A stretch of DNA of 49,699 nt from Dehalococcoidia bacterium. GTDB taxonomy: Bacteria; Chloroflexota; Dehalococcoidia; GIF9; UBA5629. Every line of letters begins with the position of its first letter. Within the stretch, counting starts at the first letter, position 1. Below the pieces are notes generated by a model that was not told the origin of the DNA, did no database searches, and saw nothing but the letters and a program-made list of their open reading frames with translations. The position numbers and the translations under genes are program-made. Of the stretch, positions 36,016-44,659 are shown one piece after another. The stretch is from assembly GCA_011170325.1 (NCBI GenBank), contig DUEX01000016.1, positions 1 through 49,699 on the forward strand. The letters are read 5' to 3'.

Positions 36016-36324
36016 CTAAAGTGGCCTGAGGGCATGGAGACAGCTTACTCTATGTGCTCAGATGATAAAGCCGATTAGGGCTATGATAAAGGAGAGGCTT
36101 ACCGGGCCTCAGCTTGTCTATATCTAGTAATGAGGCCAATTATGCTGTTAGATAAATCAAATGACCGATTTTCAAGCAACCTCGTTCTATTCCGTCTTCT
36201 AGTCTAAATACAAAGAGGCAGCTTTCCATAGCTGTGGGGATTTTAGTCGCTGATTTCGGGCGACTCTTATCTTCTTGCTTATATTTTAGGTGGGGGGTTA
36301 TAATATAAGCCACGAGGTGAAGGG
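36016..36324. other. Intergenic region before the ArsA relic, with inverted repeat and promoter-like site
   Basis: No credible gene was found. AGTCGC (36245-36250) and GCGACT (36260-36265) form a six-bp inverted repeat with a nine-base spacer. A plus-strand -10 TATAAT lies at 36299-36304 with TTGCTT (36275-36280) 18 bases upstream. This is a plausible promoter for the relic, the 70 aa ORF and the EF-G2 gene. Confidence 0.4.
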
Positions 36325-36423
36325 GTGAGGATCGTTCTTTACACGGGCAAGAGAGGAGTTGGTAAGACCAGCGTAGCTGCAGCTACAGCGCTGAACGAAA
36401 TATTATCCTGCCTTATAGTTTGA
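36325..36423 (+). pseudogene. Relic of an ArsA/GET3-type ATPase (N-terminal P-loop only)
   Basis: A 32-codon frame starting GTG with a GAGGTG-AAGG purine tract upstream encodes RIVLYTGKRGVGKTSVAAATAL. This is the deviant Walker A start of anion-transporting (ArsA-like) ATPases, which normally run 300-400 residues. Here the frame departs from the family after about 22 residues and stops at a TGA at 36421-36423. A separate frame right behind it has FDKTKLTIKFKQ, possibly a piece of the lost C-terminus. The first glycine of the usual GKGGVGKT is arginine. An internal deletion that left the two ends is the simplest explanation. A small true ORF is unlikely. Confidence 0.6.
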
Positions 36424-36540
36424 GGGAGCTGCCAGTTGCAGAGGTAAGATTTGATAAAACCAAGCTGACAATCAAATTTAAGCAGGATCGGGAACAGCAA
36501 ACGAATAGTCCTAGGAGGTGAACAGACGGGTGAAAGAATT

Positions 36541-36753
36541 TTGGAAGTAGAGCATCAACCTGGGGAGGAGCTTGCAGTTCGGTTTAGGTTGCCAAGATTT
36601 GGAGCTACGTCTAAGCCAGCTCGGGAACACCTATTGGCGGCCTGTAAGGAGATGTTGTTAAGCTTGCGCAGTCTAGTCGATGCGGCTATCGAGCAGGTTG
36701 ATGAAGACGGAAAGAAAAAGGAAAAAACTAGAACTAGAATTGAGGTTGAATAA
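36541..36753 (+). CDS. Hypothetical protein (70 aa), possibly frameshifted at its 5' end
   Basis: The frame encodes a charged 70 aa protein with HQPGEELAVRFRLPRF near the start, one amphipathic helix (LLAACKEMLLSLRSLVDAAIEQV) and a lysine/glutamate-rich end. I do not recognise the family. The assigned TTG start has no ribosome binding site in register. The strong AGGAGGTG at 36513-36520 points instead to GTG 36530, whose frame (VKEFWK) stops at once. A small indel in the TTTT run at 36539-36542 would join VKE to LEVEHQ, so the gene may be slightly broken. Its stop abuts the GTG of the EF-G2 gene. Confidence 0.5.
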   Translation: MEVEHQPGEELAVRFRLPRFGATSKPAREHLLAACKEMLLSLRSLVDAAIEQVDEDGKKKEKTRTRIEVE

Positions 36754-38808
36754 GTGCACCATTATGGATCAGAGAAAATTCGTAACGTTGTTTTGACGTC
36801 TCATTCAGGCGCTGGTAAGACCTCACTAGCTGAGGCGATACTTCTTGATTCAAGAGCAATTAGCCGCTTAGGCAGTGTTGATGACGGCACAACCACTTCA
36901 GATTACGACCCTGATGAGATTAAACGTAAGATCAGTATTAATTTATCTTTGCTCCCGTGCCAATGGAGAGAATCTAAGCTGAACTTCATTGATACTCCAG
37001 GTTATCCTGACTTCGTAGCTGAGGTTAAATCAGGGTTGCGTGTTAGCGAAGGTGCCATTATTGTGGTTTGTGCTGCTTCTGGGGTGGAAGTGGGTACTGA
37101 GCAAGTGTGGGAATATGCTACTGAGTCAAAACTCCCTTGCCTTATTTTTGTCAATAAAATGGACCGCGAGAATGCCAACTTCTTCGATACGTTGGAAGAC
37201 ATTCGAAATAAACTAGGGGCAAAATGCTTACCCATTCAATTACCCATAGGCTCCCAGAAAGATTTCCAAGGACTAGTAGATTTGGTAACGAGGAAAGGTT
37301 ATGTCGGCGCATCATTGCAGGAAGTCGAAATTCCCTCGTCCCTTTTGAGTAAGGTTGATTCTTACCGAGATAAGCTTATTGAGGCAGTAGTAGAAATCGA
37401 TGACCAACTTATTGCTAAGTATCTAGATGGGGAGGAGATAAGCGAAGAGGAAATTCACCGAGGTATAAAACAAGCAACGATGCTTGGTAAAGTCGTGCCG
37501 ATTTTACTTGGTTCTGCTTTAAGCAATACTGGCATTACTCTTCTTCTGGATGCTATTCATGATTATCTACCCTCACCTAGGGAGAAAGGTGGGTTGACAG
37601 CTATCAATACTTCGACTGGAGCTGAAGAGGCAGTGGAACCAGTTTCTGAATCATCTTTGTCTGCTTTGGTCTTTAAGACTAATATCGATCCTTACGTGGG
37701 CAAGCTTAGTTATTTTCGAGTCTATTCAGGGACTATTTCTGGCAATTCACAAGTATGGAATGTTAACAAGGGCGCGATTGAGCGAATAGGTCAGCTTTTT
37801 ATCTTGTGTGGCAAAACACAGGATCCGGTTCCGCAACTCAGTGCTGGGGATATCGGCGCTGTAGCCAAACTAGCCTCGACCGCTACAGGGGATGCTCTTA
37901 GTTCGCGTGACCATCCGTTGAAGCTCATCCCTGTCGAATTCCCCCAGCCAGTGTTAAATATGGCAGTCCATCCTAGATCAAAAGCCGATCTGGACAAAAT
38001 GAGCACGGCATTACCAAAAATCTGCGAAGAGGACTTAACCCTAAAAGTGCAACGAGAGCCGGATATTGGTGAAATGCTACTTTGCGGAATGGGGGGGACG
38101 CATCTTGAGGTTGCATCCGAGAGATTGTCACGCAAGTTTGGTGTGGAGGTGAATCTGGAGCTGCCTAAAGTTCCCTATAAGGAGACCATTACCATGCCAG
38201 TCAAGGCAGAGTATAAGCATAAGAAGCAAACGGGTGGTCATGGTCAGTTCGGTCACGTCTTCTTGGAGTTGGAGCCTTTACCAAGAGGGAGTGGTTTTGA
38301 ATTTACTGAGAAAGTAGTTGGTGGAGCAATACCCAAGAATTATATTCCAGCTGTGGAAAAGGGGGTTAATGAAGCTAGGCTTGAGGGAGTTTTAGCTGGA
38401 TATCCTGCAGTTGACATGAGGGTAAAGCTTTATGATGGAAGCTATCACTCTGTGGATTCATCAGATATATCTTTTAAGATTGCTGGGGCACAGGCTTTGA
38501 AGAAAGGGCTATCACAAGGGCAACCTGTTTTGCTTGAGCCGGTTGTGAACTTGACAATTACTGTGCCTGAAGTTTTTACTGGTGACATAATCGGCGATCT
38601 TAATGCCAAACGGGCGCATGTATTGGGGATGACACCAGGAAATGGGACTAATGTCATTCAAACGCAAGCACCATTGGCAGAGGTACTGCGTTATGCTATT
38701 GACTTAAGGTCAATGACCCAGGGGCGTGGTACTTTTACTACCGAATTCAGCCATTATGAAGAGGTGCCAGCACCTATTGCTCAGAAAATTATAACCCAGC
38801 GGGGTTAG
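36754..38808 (+). CDS. Elongation factor G-like protein (EF-G2 type)
   Basis: A 684 aa translational GTPase with the EF-G domain order: G domain with P-loop SHSGAGKTS (about 15-23), SDYDPDEIKRKISI, DTPGYPDF and NKMD; then domains II-V with GMGGTHLEVASERL, KKQTGGHGQFGHV and GDIIGDLNAKRAHVLGM. The switch II is DTPGY, not DTPGH, so the catalytic histidine of canonical EF-G is replaced by tyrosine, as in FusA2-type paralogues. It is therefore probably an accessory factor and not the main translocase. The start is a GTG immediately after the preceding TAA. It converges with etfA. Confidence 0.9.
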   Translation: MHHYGSEKIRNVVLTSHSGAGKTSLAEAILLDSRAISRLGSVDDGTTTSDYDPDEIKRKISINLSLLPCQWRESKLNFIDTPGYPDFVAEVKSGLRVSEGAIIVVCAASGVEVGTEQVWEYATESKLPCLIFVNKMDRENANFFDTLEDIRNKLGAKCLPIQLPIGSQKDFQGLVDLVTRKGYVGASLQEVEIPSSLLSKVDSYRDKLIEAVVEIDDQLIAKYLDGEEISEEEIHRGIKQATMLGKVVPILLGSALSNTGITLLLDAIHDYLPSPREKGGLTAINTSTGAEEAVEPVSESSLSALVFKTNIDPYVGKLSYFRVYSGTISGNSQVWNVNKGAIERIGQLFILCGKTQDPVPQLSAGDIGAVAKLASTATGDALSSRDHPLKLIPVEFPQPVLNMAVHPRSKADLDKMSTALPKICEEDLTLKVQREPDIGEMLLCGMGGTHLEVASERLSRKFGVEVNLELPKVPYKETITMPVKAEYKHKKQTGGHGQFGHVFLELEPLPRGSGFEFTEKVVGGAIPKNYIPAVEKGVNEARLEGVLAGYPAVDMRVKLYDGSYHSVDSSDISFKIAGAQALKKGLSQGQPVLLEPVVNLTITVPEVFTGDIIGDLNAKRAHVLGMTPGNGTNVIQTQAPLAEVLRYAIDLRSMTQGRGTFTTEFSHYEEVPAPIAQKIITQRG

Positions 38809-38830
38809 TTACTAAGGATGGCTTAGCTTC

Positions 38831-39829
38831 TCAACCAGCTAAAAGCTTCTTAACCTCTTCGGTGAAGGCTGGCAGAACCTGTTTCCAATCACCTACCACT
38901 CCAAAGCGAGCTTCCTTGAATATATTTGCCTCGGCGTCTCGGTTAATAGCTATTATGTTTTTGGAGCTGGAGCACCCGGCTAAATGCTGGCTAGCACCAG
39001 AAATAGCTACAGCGATATAAAGTTCTGGTGTGACGATTTTGCCGGTAAGCCCAACTTGTATTGTGTCTGGTACCCAGCCATTGTCACAAGGCGGTCTGGA
39101 AGCCCCTACTGCTCCCTTCAATATTTTAGCTAGTTCTTCTAGTTGCTTGAAACCTTCAGCACTACCTATGCCCCTTCCTCCGGTTACTATTACCTCAGCA
39201 TCTTCGAGCTTTATTCCAGCTATCTCTTCTTTGACTGTTTCTATTACTTTTGTTCTTATCTTTGCTGGGTCTAGGTCAACCTTGATAGGCACAATTTCTC
39301 CCTTTCTTGATTCATCAGGTTCCAAGGGTGACATTGCTTTCTGTCTGACCGTTATCATCTGGGGAAAGGATTCTGCAGTAAAGATAGCCCGGGCGTTACC
39401 ACCATAAACAGGTCGAGTCTGCTGAAGCAACTTTGTATCGGGGTCAATATTTAGTTCAAGGCAGTCCATAGATAAGCTAACGCCTAATCTAAAGGCTAAT
39501 CTGGGTGCTAAATCACGTCCTATAGCTGTCTGTCCAAGGAGCAAGATCTGTGGCGAGACATCTTTAATTACCTTTTCCATTACCGCAATATAGGAATCTG
39601 TTTGATATTCCTTAAGCAGCGGGTCATCAGCAGTGTATACTTTATCAGCCCCGGAAGCTATAGCCTTTTGAGGAATTTCGCCTAATTGGTTACCGATTAG
39701 TATGCAGAGCAAGCCCTCTTTTAGTTCATCAGCAAGTCGTCGACCACACCCCAGAAGTTCAGTTGTGATTGAACTTAACTTTCCTTCCACCGTCTCCCCA
39801 CAAACCATTACACCTTTGAATTCAGCCAT
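38831..39829 (-). CDS. etfA: Electron transfer flavoprotein alpha subunit
   Basis: A 332 aa ETF alpha. The N-terminal domain spans about 1-200. The C-terminal FAD domain has VTGGRGIGSAEGFKQLEELAKIL (about 210-232), GASRPPCDNGW, QVGLTGKIVTPELYIAVAISGASQHLAG and NRDAEANIFKEARFGVVGDW. The family glutamine in QVGQTGK is leucine here. ETF carries electrons from acyl-CoA dehydrogenases or takes part in bifurcation. No dehydrogenase or ETF-quinone oxidoreductase is in the window. GGAGG precedes the ATG. It follows etfB by 26 bases. Confidence 0.95.
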   Translation of the reverse strand: MAEFKGVMVCGETVEGKLSSITTELLGCGRRLADELKEGLLCILIGNQLGEIPQKAIASGADKVYTADDPLLKEYQTDSYIAVMEKVIKDVSPQILLLGQTAIGRDLAPRLAFRLGVSLSMDCLELNIDPDTKLLQQTRPVYGGNARAIFTAESFPQMITVRQKAMSPLEPDESRKGEIVPIKVDLDPAKIRTKVIETVKEEIAGIKLEDAEVIVTGGRGIGSAEGFKQLEELAKILKGAVGASRPPCDNGWVPDTIQVGLTGKIVTPELYIAVAISGASQHLAGCSSSKNIIAINRDAEANIFKEARFGVVGDWKQVLPAFTEEVKKLLAG

Positions 39830-39855
39830 GATAACCTCCTGTAGTTGGTTTATGT

Positions 39856-40656
39856 TTAGATTATTTTTGCCTCTCTGAGTTTTGTAGCCAAGTTAGTGCC
39901 GGCTTCTGCTGGGGTTTCTGCCTCTATAATTTCGCATTTGCCCTCTCGAACTGGCTGGAAGAGTTTAAAGAGCTTAGAACGCCGACCAGGAGCGCCAATC
40001 TGCGATGGGTCAACTCCGATGTCACTTGGCTTCCAGATAATCGGTTGTTTTTTAGCCGCTGCCATAATTCCTTTAAGGGTGGCATACCGAGCTTCACCCA
40101 GTTCGTTACTGACCGTGATTAAGGCAGGTAGTGTTACCTCGATGACTTGATAACCGTCGGCAATGACTCGCTCTACTCTGGCCTTGCCATCAACGGCTTC
40201 TACTTTCTTAGCCACAGTCACACTGGGGATTCCCAACAGCTCAGCGATGCCTGAGCCAACCTGCCCAGCATCCCAATCAGCTGCTTGCCGGCCGCAGAAA
40301 ATAAGGTCAAATTCTCCTATTTTCTTGATTGCTGTAGCCAAGGCATAGGCAGTAGACCAGCTATCGCCACCTTCAAAAGCTTCATCTTCTAGCAAAATAA
40401 GTTCATCAGCACCCATGGATAGTGGTTTCTTGACCACATCACGAAGCAGGTTGTTACCTAAGCTTAAGACTGTAATTTTACCACCTTGGTTGTCTTTAAT
40501 TCGGAGTGCTGCCTCCACAGCTTGTTCATCAAAGGGGCTAATAACGGGAGGTACGCCTGGCGGTGGAACTACCTTATTGTTGGCAGGATCGATCTTGAAA
40601 CTGGCTGGTGGTGCTTCGGGATCAAGTACTTGTTTACAGCAAACTATCATATTCAT
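39856..40656 (-). CDS. etfB: Electron transfer flavoprotein beta subunit
   Basis: A 266 aa ETF beta with VCCKQVLDPEAPPASFKID (residues 5-23), NPFDE-like SPFDEQAVEAALRIKD (about 40-55), VLSLG, the AMP/FAD-binding loop CGRQAADWDAGQVGSGIAELLGIP (about 120-143) and VSNELGEARYATLKGIMAAAKK. It is the first gene of etfB-etfA, with GGAGGG before the ATG and its own consensus promoter. Pairing with the acyl-CoA ligases and crotonase in this window fits acid degradation, but the physical link is loose. Confidence 0.95.
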   Translation of the reverse strand: MNMIVCCKQVLDPEAPPASFKIDPANNKVVPPPGVPPVISPFDEQAVEAALRIKDNQGGKITVLSLGNNLLRDVVKKPLSMGADELILLEDEAFEGGDSWSTAYALATAIKKIGEFDLIFCGRQAADWDAGQVGSGIAELLGIPSVTVAKKVEAVDGKARVERVIADGYQVIEVTLPALITVSNELGEARYATLKGIMAAAKKQPIIWKPSDIGVDPSQIGAPGRRSKLFKLFQPVREGKCEIIEAETPAEAGTNLATKLREAKII

Positions 40657-40709
40657 GCTGCTTTCCCTCCTTTCAAAGAATTTTGGCTACTGGACTTAAC
40701 CAAGTAGAT

Positions 40710-40738
40710 ACTTTAAGATAAATCTTGCTTTTTGTCAA
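40710..40738 (-). promoter_or_regulatory. Promoter of etfB-etfA
   Basis: On the minus strand, TTGACA (40738-40733) and TAAAGT (40715-40710) are 17 bases apart. The -35 is perfect and the -10 has the key T, A and final T. It lies 54 bases upstream of the etfB ATG, in the gap after prmC, so etfBA need not depend on the prfA-prmC transcript. Confidence 0.6.
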
Positions 40739-40748
40739 TGTGAAATCT

Positions 40749-41615
40749 TTAGAAGTCGATTTTGACTACTCTCTTTATGCCACTCAAATCTGGGATCAGT
40801 TCGAACCTGGCTTTCGGCAGGCAGTGGTTTATTAGTGAAACCATCGCCTTTCCTTGGTTTTGTCCTATTTCTAATAGAAGGCACCCTCGAGAGTGAATTT
40901 TCTCTTCGGCTTGCTCCAAGAGTTGCTGTATCAGGTCCAAACCGTTTCGACCACCATCTATGGCTACTATTGGCTCAAAATTGGTTATCTCTGGGCTTAA
41001 ATCTGCTAATTCTGAACTTTTGATGTAAGCCAGGTTGGCTACTATTAAGTCAACGGGCTCAGGCACTGGTTCTAGTAGGTTACCTTGGATGAAAGTTATT
41101 TGCTCCATGACATTGTGATACTCACAATTCAATCGGGCGACTTCAAGAGCTGAAGGTGAGATGTCTGTGGCATAGACCTTGATTTGGGGTAGGTTTAGGG
41201 CGAGACTGATGGCAATAGCTCCGCAGCCAGTACCAACATCAGCTATAAGGAATGGCTTTTTTAAAGAAGACAGGCAATTAGTGCGGTTCTTAGCAAATTC
41301 AAAGGACTTTTCTACAAGAAGTTCTGTCTCTGGTCGAGGAATTAGAACACGGGGGTCAACGTAAAAATCGACTCCGTAGAATTCTTTATGTTTTACAATA
41401 TAGGCTGTGGGTTCTTGGCAAAGGCGACGCTCAATCAATTGCTGTAAACTCTCGATTTTTTCTTGGCTTAAGGTTCGTTCTGGCTGTGTATATAGCTGGG
41501 CTGGCGATAGCTTCAGTATATGCCCCAATAGGATTCTGGCCTCTAAATGACTATCCTCTATACCGTGGAGATTAAAAACACGAGCAGTCTGTTGAAGTAC
41601 TCGCTCTAAAGTCAT
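40749..41615 (-). CDS. prmC: Peptide chain release factor N5-glutamine methyltransferase
   Basis: PrmC methylates the GGQ glutamine of release factors. The 288 aa protein has an N-terminal helical domain (HIEDSHLEARILLGHIL), PYIVKHKEFYG-type linker (YIVKHKEFYGVDFYVDPRVLIPRPETE), and the SAM-binding motif IADVGTGCGAIAISLAL (about 126-142). The catalytic NPPY motif is replaced by NLAY (41025-41036). Many relatives have N-x-P-Y, so the loss of the second proline is notable. Its start overlaps the prfA stop by four bases (ATGA), matching the usual prfA-prmC pairing. Confidence 0.92.
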   Translation of the reverse strand: MTLERVLQQTARVFNLHGIEDSHLEARILLGHILKLSPAQLYTQPERTLSQEKIESLQQLIERRLCQEPTAYIVKHKEFYGVDFYVDPRVLIPRPETELLVEKSFEFAKNRTNCLSSLKKPFLIADVGTGCGAIAISLALNLPQIKVYATDISPSALEVARLNCEYHNVMEQITFIQGNLLEPVPEPVDLIVANLAYIKSSELADLSPEITNFEPIVAIDGGRNGLDLIQQLLEQAEEKIHSRGCLLLEIGQNQGKAMVSLINHCLPKARFELIPDLSGIKRVVKIDF

Positions 41616-42685
41616 GGCTGACTTTCTTGCAGTCGTTTGGCTCGTTCACTGGTAGCTAGAGCTTCGATGAGTTCATCAAGTTCACCATCCAGAATGCGTG
41701 GCAGATTATGGAGAGTTAAGTTGACGCGATGGTCAGTGATGCGGTCTTGAGGGAAGTTGTAGGTGCGGATTTTTTCAGCACGCTCGCCGCTACCTATTTG
41801 AGAGCGGCGTTTCTCGGTCATCTCTTCAAGTTGCCTACGTTGTTCTCTGTCAAAGAGGCGAGCTCGAAGCACTGCCATAGCTTTTGTCCTGTTTCTTAAT
41901 TGAGAGCGCTCGTCCTGACAAGTTGTCACTATACCAGTAGGTAAATGGGTAATGCGGACTGCAGTAGTCACTTTATTCACATTTTGTCCACCAGCTCCAC
42001 GGCTGCGAAAAAAATCCACTTTGAGGTCATCGGGGTTAATAGATACCTCTATCTCTTCAGCTTCAGGAAGAACAGCCACGGTGGCTGTTGAGGTATGAAT
42101 TCGTCCTGAAGCTTCGGTGATAGGCACTCGCTGCACTCGGTGTACACCACGCTCATATTTCAGTCGGCTGAAGGCACCTTTGCCTTTAACCTCAAAAACG
42201 ATTTCCCTGAAGCCGCCAATGTCAGTCTGGTTGCAATCGATGATTTCTACTTGCCAACGCTTATTTTGAGCATACCGACTATACATGCGGAAAAGCTCAG
42301 CAGCGAAGAGGGTTGCTTCTTCACCACCAGCACCAGCCCTAATCTCTATAATAGCATCTTTAGCTTCGTTAGAGTCTTTGGGTAATAAGGATAGCCTTAA
42401 CTCTTGGAGAATACTATCTTGGCGTTGTTTTAAATCATTCATTTCTTCTTTGGCTAGAAGTGCCATGTCTGGCTCAAGTCCGTCATCATCGAGCATAGCT
42501 TGAGTTTCCTGTATCATTTTGGAAGTTGCTTTATATTGACGATACTTGACCACGATGTCTTCGAGACTGGCCTGCTCCTGAGCTAGTGATTGCAAGCGTG
42601 CTGGATCGGTAGATAGCTCTGGTTGGGCTATCAGTTGACTCAATTCCTTATAGCGCCTTTCTATTGATTCTAATCTATCAAGCAT
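41612..42685 (-). CDS. prfA: Peptide chain release factor 1
   Basis: RF1 terminates translation at UAA and UAG. The 357 aa protein contains the catalytic GGQ in RSRGAGGQNVNKVTTAVRI (about residues 226-244), the RAGAGGEEATLFA stretch, HRVQRVPITEASGRIHTSTATVAVLPE and the TYNFPQDRITDHRVNLT ending domain. In RF1 the stop-codon recognition region carries a P-x-T tripeptide; PITEAS is the likely matching site. It leads the prfA-prmC pair. RF1 does not read UGA, so it does not compete with Sec insertion. Confidence 0.95.
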   Translation of the reverse strand: MLDRLESIERRYKELSQLIAQPELSTDPARLQSLAQEQASLEDIVVKYRQYKATSKMIQETQAMLDDDGLEPDMALLAKEEMNDLKQRQDSILQELRLSLLPKDSNEAKDAIIEIRAGAGGEEATLFAAELFRMYSRYAQNKRWQVEIIDCNQTDIGGFREIVFEVKGKGAFSRLKYERGVHRVQRVPITEASGRIHTSTATVAVLPEAEEIEVSINPDDLKVDFFRSRGAGGQNVNKVTTAVRITHLPTGIVTTCQDERSQLRNRTKAMAVLRARLFDREQRRQLEEMTEKRRSQIGSGERAEKIRTYNFPQDRITDHRVNLTLHNLPRILDGELDELIEALATSERAKRLQESQP

Positions 42686-42772
42686 CGCTTTATCCTTCGA
42701 ATTATATCACAGCTTCAAAAAGGTGCTCAAATCTGAGGCGGTGAAGCGAAGAATCTGTTGAGTATTTGTGGT

Positions 42773-44515
42773 TTAACCTTTGGTTAATTTTGAAATCGCC
42801 TTGGTATATGCCTTGACAATATCATAACGACGCAGCATGCCAACAAGTCGAGAGGAGTCTTTTCTGTCGACCACGGGTATTCGTCCTACTTCGCTGCTTC
42901 CCAATCTGTGAACTACATCATGTAATGATTCATCAGGGTAAGCTGTGATTAGATTTGTAGTAGCTATATCAGCTACAGTAAGCTGTTGGCTGCTACTGCT
43001 CATGTTGGCTTCTACATCAGCCAAAGTAACCATACCTTTAAGATTACCTCTCATATCAACTACGGGGAAGCCGTGGTGCTTGCTTTCACTAAACTTGTTT
43101 ATTACTTGGGCAAGGGTCATCTTGGGAGAAATTGTAGGGAAATCACGCGTCATGACCTCCTCAACGCTCACCCTCTCTAGTAAATCTACTTCCTCCTGTG
43201 GGTGGAAGGGAATCCCCCGGCGTTTTAGCTTTAGAGTATATATGCCTTCTGAGCTAAGCCTATGAGCTATCAAGGTGCTGACAACCACTGCTAACATTAA
43301 CGGTAGTATGATGGCGTAATCCCTGGTCATCTCAAATAGGATAATGATGGCTGTAATTGGTGCTCGGGCAGCAGCTGAGAAAACTGCTGCCGTACCAACT
43401 AAGGCATAGGCTCCTGAAGGAGCAACAACGCCAGGCAGGAGGCGGTTAGCTATATCGCCGAAAATCCCTCCAAACATTGCTCCCATAAAAAGGCTTGGGG
43501 CGAAAATACCTCCGCTACCGCCGCTCCCCAGTGTAAAGGAAGTAGCTAGTATTTTTAGTAGCAATAATGCTACTAGGGTAATCAGTCCAATTTTTCCTAG
43601 CAGGACTTGTTCTACTCCATCATAGCCAACGCCGAAAAGGTAAGGATTGTAGAATCCGATCAAGCCGATAGCAATACCACCTAACGCTGGCTTCAGATAC
43701 CCAGGTATTCTTATGGCATCAAAAATATCCTCAGTCTTATATAGCGAGCGTATGAAAACTACAGCAATCAATGCACAAGCAGCGCCAAGTATGAAATAGA
43801 GCACGAGTTCCCAGTAGCTATTTAAGGTGTAATCAGGGACGCTAAAGGATTGGAGGTTACCGAGAAAGGCATGGGCGATGACGCTAGCTATTACTGAGCC
43901 GATAACTACAAAACCGAAATGGCGAGTGAAAATCCTGCCTAAGATTACTTCATGGGCGAAAAATACTCCGGCAATAGGTGCATTAAAAGTGGCTGAGATG
44001 CCACCGGCTGCACCACAAGCGACTAAGGTTTTTATCCACTCTTGAGACAGATGGAGGCGTTGTCCTAATGTTGAACCAATGGTTGAGCCAATTTGTACAA
44101 TGGGTCCCTCTCTGCCTACTGAACCACCACTGCCGATGCATATCGATGAGGCTAGTGCCTTAACCGCAGCTACTCGACCTCGAATACGCCCGCCTTTGAT
44201 GGCTACCGCTTCCATCACTTCAGGGACGCCATGCCCCTTGGTTTCTTTGGCACCAGTGAAATGGATCAGAAGCCCTACGATAATCCCGCCAAGTATAGGC
44301 ACTAAAATAACATAATGCTGTCCTAAGAAGCTTAAGACATGGGCGCCGCTGCCAAAGAAAAGCTCGTGAAAGAAGTTAATTAGCCACCTGAAGGCAACAG
44401 CACCTAGCCCGGCAGCAACTCCGATTGTGATAGCTAGGGTGGTACCAAAAGCAAACTCTGAGCCACGGAAACGTTGAATAAGAGAATCTAGCCAGTGGGC
44501 TTTAGGTATACTCAT
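42773..44515 (-). CDS. ClC-type chloride channel with C-terminal CBS domains
   Basis: A 580 aa protein: about ten ClC membrane helices (residues 20-435) and a pair of CBS domains (about 455-575; VEEVMTRDFPTISPKMTLAQVI and VADIATTNLITAYPDESL). The three pore motifs are GHGVP (with His in place of the usual Ser), GREGPIVQIG with the gating glutamate, and GGIFAP. At the site of the internal proton glutamate of E. coli ClC (second Glu of FIIEE) it has Val (FFAHEV). As in CLC-0/1/2 channels, this suggests passive chloride conduction rather than H+/Cl- exchange. Nucleotide control through the CBS pair is possible. Confidence 0.9.
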   Translation of the reverse strand: MSIPKAHWLDSLIQRFRGSEFAFGTTLAITIGVAAGLGAVAFRWLINFFHELFFGSGAHVLSFLGQHYVILVPILGGIIVGLLIHFTGAKETKGHGVPEVMEAVAIKGGRIRGRVAAVKALASSICIGSGGSVGREGPIVQIGSTIGSTLGQRLHLSQEWIKTLVACGAAGGISATFNAPIAGVFFAHEVILGRIFTRHFGFVVIGSVIASVIAHAFLGNLQSFSVPDYTLNSYWELVLYFILGAACALIAVVFIRSLYKTEDIFDAIRIPGYLKPALGGIAIGLIGFYNPYLFGVGYDGVEQVLLGKIGLITLVALLLLKILATSFTLGSGGSGGIFAPSLFMGAMFGGIFGDIANRLLPGVVAPSGAYALVGTAAVFSAAARAPITAIIILFEMTRDYAIILPLMLAVVVSTLIAHRLSSEGIYTLKLKRRGIPFHPQEEVDLLERVSVEEVMTRDFPTISPKMTLAQVINKFSESKHHGFPVVDMRGNLKGMVTLADVEANMSSSSQQLTVADIATTNLITAYPDESLHDVVHRLGSSEVGRIPVVDRKDSSRLVGMLRRYDIVKAYTKAISKLTKG

Positions 44516-44659
44516 CAGTAATTATGATGAAGCTATCCATGGGCTGAGGAAATCTTTTTGCGGGCTTTTTTGCCTCGTTTATTTTAGCAGGAGACATTAA
44601 AGAAGGCAACGATATGTAACTGACCGTATCACATCATGACTGTCTATGAGGGCTGCTTC

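Noticed and set aside
36421-36423. The TGA ending the ArsA relic as a second selenocysteine codon
   Set aside because: Translation past it meets more stops within about ten codons and shows no ArsA continuation in that frame; a degraded gene explains it better.
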